Positions 11,071-21,177 of a stretch of 64,000 nt of DNA are shown in pieces; the first letter of the stretch is position 1; the number at the start of each line of letters is the position of its first letter. The stretch is from Gonapodya sp. JEL0774. Lineage: Eukaryota > Monoblepharomycota > Monoblepharidomycetes > Monoblepharidales > Gonapodyaceae. The DNA lies in contig JADIIX010000099.1 of assembly GCA_027604505.1 (NCBI GenBank), forward strand, positions 1 through 64,000. Direction: 5' to 3'. A program made the translations under genes and the position numbers. Below the pieces are notes generated by a model that searched no databases, was not told the DNA's origin, and saw only the letters and a list, made by a program, of their open reading frames with translations.

Positions 11071-14000
11071 TCAGTCCAAGGACCCTGTGCTCACCCCTCG
11101 GACGACACCGGACAGTGTACTCCGATGTCTGGTATCGGGATGGGGAAGAGTTACCACCACCGACGTCGGGCTTTCCCCACCATATGCTCCAATGAGTTGT
11201 TCGCTCTCGTCCTCTTGATGTACAGGTGGGGATTCTGGGCGCGCTCGCGGACGGGTTCCTGCGCTCGGCCACGTTCGGGATCGGTTCCACAAGGCCCAGA
11301 CGGGAAAGGATATTCCGGCACAGGCGGCGGAGAGGTAGAAGACAGAGGACGCACCATATCGGGCGTACAAATCAGTGCCGAGGCTGGGCACGCGCGTAGA
11401 TTTTAGAATAACAGTGTTGTGCGCGTTATCACATGCGGCAGTGAAGGGTGTTTGAACGGATTAAGAAAGCGAGTGCGGAGGTTGCCAGCATGTAGTACAC
11501 CACGCAAAGATAAGAGGTGACAAAGTATTGTGGGTCAATATTCCCAACGTCGTCATCTCACAAAGCAACTCACTAACTCCCCACCACCGATGCTACACCG
11601 AATGACACGGCATTAAGGATTCCCACCATCGTGCCCTGAAATGTGGACGGCCAAAGTTGCAGGTTAGGTATTTTCAAAGTCCCCCTCACCCAATCTGCTC
11701 CAGTACTCCAGGCTTTGTGGGTATTCAAGTATCATATCCCCGCAGACGCACCTTAACGGACTCAGGCGTTTTCTCGCTCACATGCCCGAACAACGCGGAC
11801 CAAAACAGCGCAAAACTCCCCCCTTGTAGAACATCCCCAGCCAAAATCCACCTTGCGTCTGCCAACCACCCGCCCCCATTATTCACTGCTTCTGCCACAG
11901 CAATATAGACTCCTGCACGCGCGAGTTGAGCAACGACGCCAATTAAAATGGTCGCGGAGAAACCGATGCGAGAGATAACCCGGGAGGACAGGAAGAAGAG
12001 TGGGACCTCAAGAAGTACGGAGATGGGGGCGAGAAGACCAAGGAGGGTCTTTGAGGCGTTAAGGTCGGTCTGTGCGATGCCGAAGGGGAGTGGCGGGTAA
12101 AATTAAGATAACACGGTACGACGAACGGATTTTGGGATGATCGTTGTTGATGGAAGGAGCATGCAAATGACGGGTGTTGGAAATATGAATCGAAAACGAG
12201 AATATTGCAGTTGAGGAAATTGGCGAAGAAGCATACGTCGTGAAAAGAGAAATAAATATGGAGCAATGTACGACATGAAGGCCAACTTTAGTCTGAACTA
12301 TTATACTCACCGTCAGGAAAAAGTTCACCACAGTCTGCAGCAACACCCTCGACGTGAAGAAGGTGAAAGACATAACCAAACTCAGTGCCACCACCGGCGT
12401 TTTCAGAGTGTCGACTAACCCCTTCGTCGCATTCGCCTTCTTCGTCTCTTTCCCTTCCTCCTCTCCGCTTATCGTGCTCCCTTCCTCGTCCTCATCCTCG
12501 CCTGGCTTTGCACTTAGGAAATCCCAAGGTGCTGTTAAGCACACTCCAACGGTTGCAACGCCGAATATAGCATAGAGGGACCACATGCCGTCCAGAGATC
12601 CATGCCAAACCGTGTCGACCCACAATCCAGTGATGAAGGTAGAGCTGGCTTGACCAATTGTCGCGAAGACACGCTGTTCGCCGTAGCTAGTCGTCAGGAC
12701 GGGCGGGGTAGAGATTCGTCAGGTGAGGGAAAGAGGGCCGTTTCATACAAGACAAGAATCACCAAGCTCTACCATGGAAACAACCTAACGTCGAAGGGTT
12801 CTTCAACCTCGCCTACTGGGCCTCAACTACACCCCGCTAGGCACTAGGCAGAGAAATCTCGGGTTACCTCACGAGACCAGCCAGTTCCACTTTATTCTTC
12901 CGCGCCAATAGAGATTCCCTTCACGCTCAATCCCATGCTACCGCCAAACGATCTGCCAGCAGTCTGGCTCCTTTTCAAAACCTGCCATTATTCCTTGTCG
13001 TCACAACAACACCTGCCTACCACTGACACTCCAGCTTCACGTGCACACCCTGCAAAACCTCCACAAACACTCAACTCACAGATGCTGTCTGCCCTCTCCC
13101 AGATATCTCGCCACATAAGCGTCCATCAACGGTCCCATCCCACTAACCGTAAAGCTCACGCCTCCCAACAATGCCACCACGATCCAGTACCGCTCCGAAC
13201 TCCCCACGGGTGTCCGTTTCAATGCGTCCAAGCCAAAACATAAGTTCAGCAGCGTGGATCCGATGAGACAGAAGAAGAATATGGGGCGGAAATAGCCAGG
13301 ACGGTCTGAAAGGGTGGTCCATGCTGTTCCTGAGAGTGGGTTGAGTGGGGGGGCGGGAGCGTTCATATGAGAGATCAAAGAAACAAATCAGATCTACATT
13401 GAGGCGGGAACTTTCAAGAGCCCTGAGCAGCATGTGACGTGACGGCGCAGATCGAATGATTTGCGACGATAGAAACCGTGGAGAGTAGAATCGCGCTGCC
13501 AAACTCGCTTTGTTGCTCATCCAGACCAGCTATCATATCTGACAGTTTTTGCGGTTTGATGACGGATCTGACAGCTCTTGCGGTTTGATGACGTTGGGCC
13601 GTTCTATCGAGAAAATGAGCTCCACACACTAACACCCATCAAGCCAGTCTCCGGGATAACAATCATTCATCTTTTACGAAGTTGTAGCATTTTGGCCAGC
13701 CTTTCCGAGTTTCACGTCTCTTTGGTCGGAGCGTGTGATCCCATCGTATAAAGACATATGGTGAAGGAATCCAGAACCTGCGTTCCAACAACACCCAACC
13801 AATCGTTTTAAAATCCCCATCACGTTTTCTGATTGTTTTTCATCTTCCGGTTTCGATTCGTGGAGGGTAAACAACACAGTCCGCTGTTACGTCCTGGATC
13901 CTGTTTCGTCAGTCTCCTGCAATCTCTGACTCCCGCTGAAGGAGTGTTACATCCGTTTCTTTTCCCTTGATTAAAATTATGCTCTATCTGTAATGGAAAC

Positions 14001-14472
14001 AGCGTCTGAGTCCCTGCCTCCTCGGTGTCACTGTAGTCGGTTGTGCTCGATTACGCAGCCATCCCAGTCTGGGATCACATCCAGCGAGTTGCGCCATTCT
14101 AGTAGCCATCCGCAATACGCATTTGCTTCTCAGGGCATGGTCCTGCCATCGTCTTTCTGTTTTGGTGGGTCCCCCGGGTCCATCTCCTTGTCAACCAACC
14201 TCCTATGAAGGCGCATATGGGCGTGACAAGCATGGTGTCTTTTATCTGAATGAGAGTCAATTCCAGCACGTCCCTGAGATATAGCGGCAGCAACACGGGG
14301 ACTATAGCAGCAAAACCATCAAAATAATGGTGAGCAATCTCAACGCCAGTTCGCAGGGGCATCCAGGCTCACCAGACCCGCTCATGAGTGAGAATGTCAG
14401 ATACAATGCCTTTGGAATCCAAAGCGACGCTGTTGGCCCCGTGGGTGGCTTCGGTGTCGACATGGCCACCAT
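11071..14472 (-). CDS. MFS_1-like membrane transporter (MFSD6/NupG type)
   Basis: This multi-exon gene is only partly resolved. Exon 1 (14472-14373) and exon 2 (14301-14200) join to give IPKALYLTFSLMSGS, then VPVLLPLYLRDVLELTL and VTPICAFIG, the first two helices of an MFS_1-like protein. After a long intron, exon 3 (from 13329) gives TAWTTLSDRPGYFRP, the loop 2-3 signature, then helices 3 and 4. Later exons around 12690-12310 hold further helices and an acidic loop (GEDEDEEG). Those at 12090-11750 contain LLGLLAPISVLLEVPLFFLS and GGSFALFWSALFG. Those near 11640 and 11391-11071 hold the last helices and a hydrophilic tail. The family includes nucleoside/H+ symporters and MFSD6. The substrate is not evident. 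Middle exon borders are uncertain. Confidence 0.65.
13330..14199 (-). other. Long intron of the transporter gene
   Basis: The best phase-consistent join between transmembrane helix 2 and the loop 2-3 exon needs a 870-bp intron, about ten times the local norm. Nothing coding is visible in it. It contains a two-copy direct repeat of 29 bases at 13536-13592. An unrecognised small exon or an old insertion could explain its length. Confidence 0.4.
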
Positions 14473-14835
14473 CAGTTCAAGTGAGATTCCGACAAACGAG
14501 GCAGGAATCCGTGAGAAGGGGTTTACCCGCACTCCCACGTTCTTCGTACATACGCTTGTACATATGTGAACCAAGAACTGCCACACACAAAAATAAGCCA
14601 AATTAAATTCAGCTTCCGTCAGAAGAAAGAGGGGAGCGCGGGTAGCGTGGAGAGCGGCAAAAAGAATGGGAGGGAGATGGTATGTACCGTGGCGCGAGCA
14701 GTTACTAGTTACATGATGGTTAACGTAACATCCATCTGCGTATTACATTTTTTTTTTGCGGAGTAAAGGGGTTTGGGATGGATTCATAACTGAGTTGTGC
14801 ACTACTCATCCAGTACCATGTGACGTTCCAACCTC
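14473..14835. promoter_or_regulatory. Divergent promoter region, transporter / AMP-ligase-like gene
   Basis: About 360 bases between two divergent starts. It contains a T-run near 14749-14756. No specific motif could be assigned. Confidence 0.4.
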
Positions 14836-17426
14836 ATGTCCTTCCATTTCCTCTCGCTCTTTCATTTGAGACATAATCCCGGATTCTCCGCACCACCCGT
14901 GAATCTCATAAATGGCCTGGAATTTTCTTCAATCCCCCTCCCATCCCTTCTGTCGCTCGCCCGATCGTTCGGTCTCGGATTCACCGCATTCGCTGGCATT
15001 CGGGACGGATCGCTGGTGGCCATCAGATCAAAAAATGAGATCCAGGCTGTCATAGCTTCGTTGGCTGTGTGGGCCGCAGGTGGGTGGTCCTTGGAGCACA
15101 TCTTTCTGGAGGAAATCGGAACTTGAGTAGGATGCATCCGATCCCGACGTTTCCGCCAGATTGATTCAAGGTCCAAATCAAGCGTTAAGCAATCCATTTT
15201 ATGTATCTTGATAGGAGGAACTCTAGTCTTCCTCCCTGAATACGCAAGCGAGAAAGAGATTGCCGTTACTTTGTTGGATTGCGTGGGTGTCCAGCTCAAA
15301 GTTACAATGCTGTGGAAGCGCCGCTTACCCCTGATTGAAATTGTGCTTCTAGGAACCCTCCCACCTCCTCATCTCTCCCGACCCGACGATACTGCACAGT
15401 ACCCTGCGCGCAGCCGAAATGGTCGGGTTCCCTGCATACAAAATCGTCACCCTCGCTTCCTCACAAAATAGTCCTTTCAACTCTGGCAAAAGCAATGGCA
15501 GTGTCACACTTGATGCTGCAGTGACGGTCCCGACATCGACAATGGCTGTGGGAACTTTCCCGACAATGGACCAAGTCTCCGAAATGGCCGAAGAGGTGCC
15601 GAACCCTGGGGATTGGCGAGGTGTGCTCGTTGAGCCGTTTCGTCCTGCAATTGTTCAATATGATGGTGGGATCGTTGGGCGTGGTGAGTACATTAGCGTG
15701 TCTGCAGTTCATTTGGCTCCATGTTCGAACCGCGCATCATCCTCGTCCACCCACGACTTCAACAGGTCACGTTCTCACCTATGCCGCCCTTGCCGCCTCT
15801 CTCCAACTCTCCTCCTTTTCTTCGCTGTCCTCTGGATCGAGTTTTGATACTCCAGTACCTCACGCTATTTTCACCGCTCTCCCGTTCTCCACTGCCGCGG
15901 GAATGGTTGCTGGTGTCTTGGGACCATTGTCAAGAGTGAGTAAGTGCCCATGTTTTATGCGGGACGCATGTTCGAGGGAGCATCGCGGTGATGGTTGCGT
16001 CGGGAACCGATATGGGCGATGCAGTGGTGGCCGTCTGAATACGTGCCTCACAACGGCACATAGAACAACAATGTTAAATGTTCGTGCTGCGGTGTATTTG
16101 TGAGCTTGCCAATGGTGCGGGCACCCCCTACAACTGGTGATGGAAGAATGACAACGTTTGGCATCAACCCATCGCAAAACTTCGAACCCTCTATCGCTTA
16201 CGACGATCCGTACGTCCCACAAGGGGATTTCTGTTATATTCGATCCGTCTTCAGCCTCTTCATCCTTGCCATCGATGCGGTTCCAGTGGTCCACTATTCC
16301 TCCGGTGGCAACATACCTCGTTCCCATATCAATCGCAGAGCCGTTGCTAGCCTCGGTATTAAGGCTAGTTCTGCTGATCTTTTTCTTCCGTCCTCATCCG
16401 TTTTATCTCTCACCACACCGTCCTCCACTCCACGACACAGTCAACCATCCACGCAGTCCCCGCCGCACCTCATATTTGTTGCTACACCATCGAATCTTCC
16501 CATACCTTCTAATCTCGTCGAAAACACCACCACCGCATGGCCTGGAATTGAGGTTTCCGTCGCAGTCGGTACGTCCTTTGTTCGACCTCATCCATTCACT
16601 GTACTCAAATGGGTGCTTAATGCCCAATCAAGCTCCGTCTGTAGCACCGGCGGTGCTCGTAGCTGTTCCTACTTCCACATCGGTGTCCGAAACTTGCGCG
16701 TTGCCGAAACCTGCACCACCACAACGCCATGTCTTGGTTGACCTCGAAGCACGACTGGGGGAAGATAAACGTGAGTTCCTCAAGCAGCGTATCCGTGGCG
16801 AATTGCGACAAGCTTCTGATACCTTTTCATGTCCGCGCGTCCCCCGCTTGCAGAAATCCACGTACGCACTCCTACCGCGGTCACTGGCCTGCTTTATAAC
16901 GAGTCAGGTACAATTGCTTTGCACGTCGGTGAAGAGCATGCGTTCTCCGGAAAGATGGAATGGGTCCGTACAGGCGTGCATGGAAGAGTGCACGAGGGGA
17001 CGCTGTTTTGGGAACAAAGAACTGAGGTAGGCTGAATCGCTTTTGGACATTGTTCAAGCGCGTAGCTCAACACAACCGCGATAACACAATCACTAGGCTA
17101 TCTTCCTCATCTCGACTGTCCCCACCTCTGCATCCGAACTTGAACGATATTTCCTGCTCAATCCCCTGGTCACAACGTGTCGTGTCTCTTTCGATCCCGA
17201 GAATCCCGACAAACCCATAGTTTACGTTACGACTCTCTCCCAAGAGCCAAGGAAACGGGTAAATCAAGTGATTGGTGCGGTGCTGGAGTGGGTGGAGGAG
17301 AACCCATTCGGACCGGCAGGGACAAGTTGGGCAGGTTATTTGCGGAAAGTGGAAGGTGTGAGAGTGGTTGTTGAGTCAGCGGAGGATGATATCCTATCAC
17401 TTGATAACATGAGGACGAAATTGTGA
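14836..17426 (+). CDS. AMP-binding (ANL/FAAL-DIP2-like) protein with degenerate P-loop
   Basis: Exons 14836-15079, 15215-15282, 15353-15683 and 15766-15935 join in phase. They give an adenylation-domain N-terminus: SLARSFGLGFTAFAGIRDGS, then VIASLAVWAAGGTLVFLPEY, then HLLISPDPTILHST. At the position of the ATP-binding P-loop (YTSGTTGxPKG in active enzymes) it reads QYDGGIVGRGHVLTY, so the Ser/Thr-rich loop and the invariant Lys are lost. Middle exons between 15936 and 16560 are uncertain. Near 16850-17030 it resumes with EIHVRTPTAVTGLL and MEWVRTGVHGRVHEGTLFW, like the A8 region of fatty-acyl-AMP ligases and DIP2 proteins. It ends at the TGA at 17424. It is probably a catalytically altered relative rather than an active ligase. 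Confidence 0.5.
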
Positions 17427-17628
17427 TTCACATAATGTAGTTGGGTACCAATGTCCATACCCATTACACTTGCAAGCCATGATCTAGCCATCTTTCGGAG
17501 AAGCGGGTCATCTTCCCACCTAAAGACACGTGTTTCTGGAGCCGACCCTGCATGTTTCTTTATGCGGTGTGTAGCGGTAACAACCACACTTGTCAGAAGA
17601 GCAATTTGGAATGCCTTCCACGCTGGTG

Positions 17629-18667
17629 TCAGCCTGCAATTCGATAAATGGGAAGTATTTGGATGAACACATAGATACGTGTTAATTGTAGGAAACTCAC
17701 CGCTGTGCATGCCACGGAAACAAAGATTCCAACTGGCGACTCCGTTACAGCAGAAACAACGAGACCAAGAAGGGGGCACTTGATGTACCTTAATCCGGTC
17801 CTTGGTTGGGAAAGAAATGGAATTTTTAAGCTTCTCAGCAGTGAAATAGGCATGTCAACAACATACAACAAGACGCATTCGAGGGTGTCTTGGCAGCCCC
17901 AAACGTATCCCGCATGATCAGAGTCCGGAAATTTATTATTCGAATTTTTGGCTTGGCACTGTTGCATCTCGGGGGTCAGTCCAGATGGTGGGGGTGGCGG
18001 TGCCGATGGGGGAGGGGGGGGTGCCGACGGTGGGGGAGGAGTAGGCGATGTTCCCCCAGTGCAACTGCAATCCATTGTTCACGTTAAAATTTTTTCAAAA
18101 TACTGTGAAATGTCCCCCACAAAATGTGTGCCCTACCTGTTCGAGCCACTGTTCCAGGAATACCCTGCGTTGCATGTGCATCCGCTACCGCTTTTCCAGT
18201 AAGAGTTTGGAGCGCAGCACTGTCCCTGGAACTTTGGTGACCACCCTGATATGCAAACGCAGTTTTGCCCTGAGTCGGGAACTGTCCCCCAAGGGCAGCT
18301 CGGAATCTTGCCATAACAGCTGTAACAGGGTAAGATTTAGGAAGATGCACAGTTAAACACTGTGTTGACTGGTGTGGTCTTACGTGTTGCCATTCCATTT
18401 TGTCCCAGATTCGCACACACAGCCTCGGGAGGAGTCCGCCCAATAAGAATTTGGACTACAACACTGCCCAGAACCGCTCGGTCTCCAACCAGTTTTGCAC
18501 TTGCACGCGCTACCGTTCCACTCGGTCCCCCAGGGACAGCCGTCTCGCTTGCTCAGATGAGTAGAAAACGACTGGACTTCATCTGAGACGACCTCAGATT
18601 GCTCGGCAGCGCCAAAGCAGGTTTTTGCGATGGCGAACAGGAGCAGTGAACACGTTAAAAGTCTCAT
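17629..18667 (-). CDS. Secreted cysteine-rich repeat protein
   Basis: Exons 18667-18384, 18319-18137 and from 18064 onward are phase-consistent. Residues 1-19 (MRLLTCSLLLFAIAKTCFG) form a signal peptide. The mature part has two tandem copies of a module. Each starts with CPWGT, continues with CxCxxGW and GQCCxPNSYW, and ends with GCxCxxG and a Trp, so disulphide-bonded EGF-like folding is likely. A proline-rich linker follows (PPPPSAPPPPPSAPPPPP), then MQQCQAKNSNNKF. The 3' end is uncertain. One model splices 17698 to about 17637 and ends in another Cys-rich tail; the unspliced frame ends at 17629 with hydrophobic residues. It may be a cell-wall or adhesion protein. The function is unknown. 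Confidence 0.65.
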
Positions 18668-19430
18668 CAGATAGCTACGACGCCCACCACGGAGGCTGGT
18701 GCCCTTATAGCTTATGCGATGCAGGATGCGACAGTCGGGACTGCGTTGACCTCATCAGGGATAATCTTGGATGGCCATAGCAATATATCACGAGAACGGT
18801 TCACCACCCCGGCCCACAGCCACCGCCGATCACTTTTGGTGGTTTGTTCGCCGACAGTGCCTTTTTCTGTCGGCTAGCCGGTAGTCCCGGTTGAGAAGTC
18901 CGGAGTCTTCTTGTTAGTTGGCAATTGATTAAACAAATTTTGCACCTCAAAGTCGGCGGCAGCGCGTCTAGAATTTTCCTGGCTCTCGACATCACCATTG
19001 AACTTTTGATGACATCTTCTATGTTGGTTGGTGGATCCGGACAGGATCGGGAACACGAGTAATATATTGTGCAAAAGTGGCATCACACATAACGTTTCCA
19101 AAAAAGGATGGGACGACTGCCCTGCCAAGACCGTCAAGGGTTGTTCGAATGCAACATTTCGAGAGGACAATCCTGCTCGGACAACTCCAGGCACTTCCAG
19201 TATGGAAATGCTATCTGTAGAGTTTTTGCATTGGCGAAGTTGTCCATGGCGGACATAAGAAATTGAATCACGCAAAGGCCCTCAGAAATTTTGTCGATGG
19301 TACCTCTGTTCATGTTTTCCTCTTTCATTCGAGGCTCCCCCCCTCTTGCATATTCTTCTATTTATTATTTAAATTTTGATTTCATAATCTTTCTGTTCTC
19401 ATAACCCACATCCCAGATCTCCATTTCCTC
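18668..19430. other. Intergenic, no gene seen
   Basis: About 760 bases upstream of the secreted-protein gene. Frames up to 133 codons on the - strand lack any recognisable motif and overlap frames on the other strand. I see no supportable gene. Confidence 0.4.
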
Positions 19431-19464
19431 AATCAATTTTCGAATTTCTTTTTTCGTCCACGGT

Positions 19465-19640
19465 ATCTCTCCCAAACCATAGGGAGGTGCTTATGATCCT
19501 TCGGGTGAAGGCCTCGGTGGGACCCCTTACTGGGTCCTGGCAGGTTGGTGTAGCTACTTAGGCGGTTTGGGATCCCTGGGCAGGTGAGATGACGGAGTGG
19601 CTCGCCAACCTGGAGCAAAATCTGATGCGGGGAAGTTAAT
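19465..19640. other. Segment with nested stems, possible structured RNA or retroelement piece
   Basis: Three perfect stems sit within 115 bases. CCTTC/GAAGG with a GGGT loop is at 19498-19511. GGACCC/GGGTCC with a six-base loop is at 19520-19537. CAGGTTGG at 19541-19548 pairs with CCAACCTG at 19605-19612 and encloses the palindrome GGGATCCC. I do not recognise an RNA family. The strand is undetermined. The segment could also be part of a non-LTR element, since the surrounding 400 bases have no credible gene. Confidence 0.3.
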
Positions 19641-19904
19641 AGTACAAGTAGTTGTGTGCGTTTAGTATCTGTCCACCCGGTGCACAGACCTCCTACTGCC
19701 CTTGTAATACTTGTATGGTGGACGACACCTTGTCTGGTTTGGCAGACTCTTTTTGGGTTCAACCGGGGAACCGTAGGAAGACCAGCATTGCGTTCGAAGC
19801 AGTGCACCCTATAAGCCCACACAACTGCCGCAACCAGTCAACACCTCCAAAACCCAGATTGTAGCAATTAAAAGCAAGTGCATATAAAAACTACATGAAA
19901 AAAG

Positions 19905-20566
19905 CTATTTTTGGCTTATTCCGAACTCTTGATTGGACTCCATAATCCCACTGAAAAGTTCGGGCCGTTGAAGATTTTTCCGCGTCTCCCGTTCTCTGTC
20001 ACGGCGTGTTCTCCGACGTTCCTTGGACAGTTGGGCATTCAGATCTTTACCATTGAAACAATCGACATGAATGTTCAGCTCGTCATCCGGGGAGGCCCCT
20101 GTCGTGTCCGCATCATTTCTGTCCAATTGTCCAACCGCACCACCGATCTCTGCCAGCCTATCCTCGTCATTGCCAGGCCCGTGTTCGTCATGTCCTTCTG
20201 CGTGACTAGCAGTTTCTGACCCGGGGTCTGGTACGCCATCTGAGCACTCCGAAGGAGTTGCGAAGTCCTCCACGTCGTCCTCGTCAACCCAGTCCGGATC
20301 CTCAAGGTCATCATAGGGAGGTGCAAATGACCCAAAGCAACCACGAGCGCCGCGTGGTTGATGGCGCTCTCTGCGGCCCGTGAATAGGTGATAAAAGTTG
20401 GTCACAGTGAGCGGGGAGCACGGTCGAGACGTGCACAAAGTCTGACCCACCACAAAGGACCCCGCTCCAGGCGTCCCCGGCGCTGTTTTGGAGGCCGGAT
20501 AAATGTCGGAGATTAGCCGGTCTTGCTTTGACGCACTAATCCCATTGACAGCGATCGGTGTTGGGG
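19905..20566 (-). pseudogene. Start-less acidic ORF, possible gene fragment
   Basis: An open frame runs from a stop just upstream of 20566 down to 19905, about 220 codons, with no ATG in its first 100 codons. It encodes LISDIYPASKTAPGTPGAGS, then a hydrophilic stretch (PYDDLEDPDWVDEDDVEDF), a Gly/Asp-rich acidic middle and a basic end (SKERRRTRRDRERETRKN). It could be the last exon of a gene whose 5' part is lost, or part of a mobile element. I do not recognise the family. There is a G-run at 20701-20725 just upstream. Confidence 0.3.
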
Positions 20567-21177
20567 GAACTTAATGACTAGGCTGTTTCAGAAAAAATTT
20601 CTGACCGGTGAGATTGATCAGAATTCTCTAAATAGCTGGATTATGCTTTCTATTGTACTTTGCAATAATTATTTGAGTTGTGATGAATATTTGAAAATCG
20701 GGGGGTCGTGTGTTGGCTTGGGGGGTCGTCCACAAAACATCTGTAGCCTGCACGAGCCATCCACCTGAAGGCTCACCATTCAAAATCAAATATTTGAGAT
20801 TTTGATATGTTCTTTTGCACTATTTGCCCATTTGATAAAAGCACGGGATATTGAAACTTAAATGAGTTGCGGCTGTATGAAACACACACAAAGCAAAGGT
20901 AGCCGGCTCAATTCCATTGAGTTACCCTTTCTTCCCATAAATTGGCCCCGCGCCGTCAAGGCCAGCACGGAGTTACGGTTATTTTAAACCTCTGATTTCG
21001 GGGTGGACAGAGGCTCAAGTGATACTTTGTATCATTCGAGTGGTATTCTTTGTTCACCGTACTCTCTGTCCCACGACTGCAATCGGACTTCCTGTTCGTA
21101 CCTTATCCGGGTTTTTATGTCCTGTTGCCGAACACCGCAGTGGCCTTCATTTCGTCGGAGCAAATCTTGCCCATACA
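20567..21177. other. Intergenic, AT-rich, upstream of DET1
   Basis: About 600 bases without a supportable frame. It must include the DET1 promoter. A + strand frame is open from 21019 into the DET1 start, so the 5' untranslated region or an upstream start could lie there. Confidence 0.4.
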
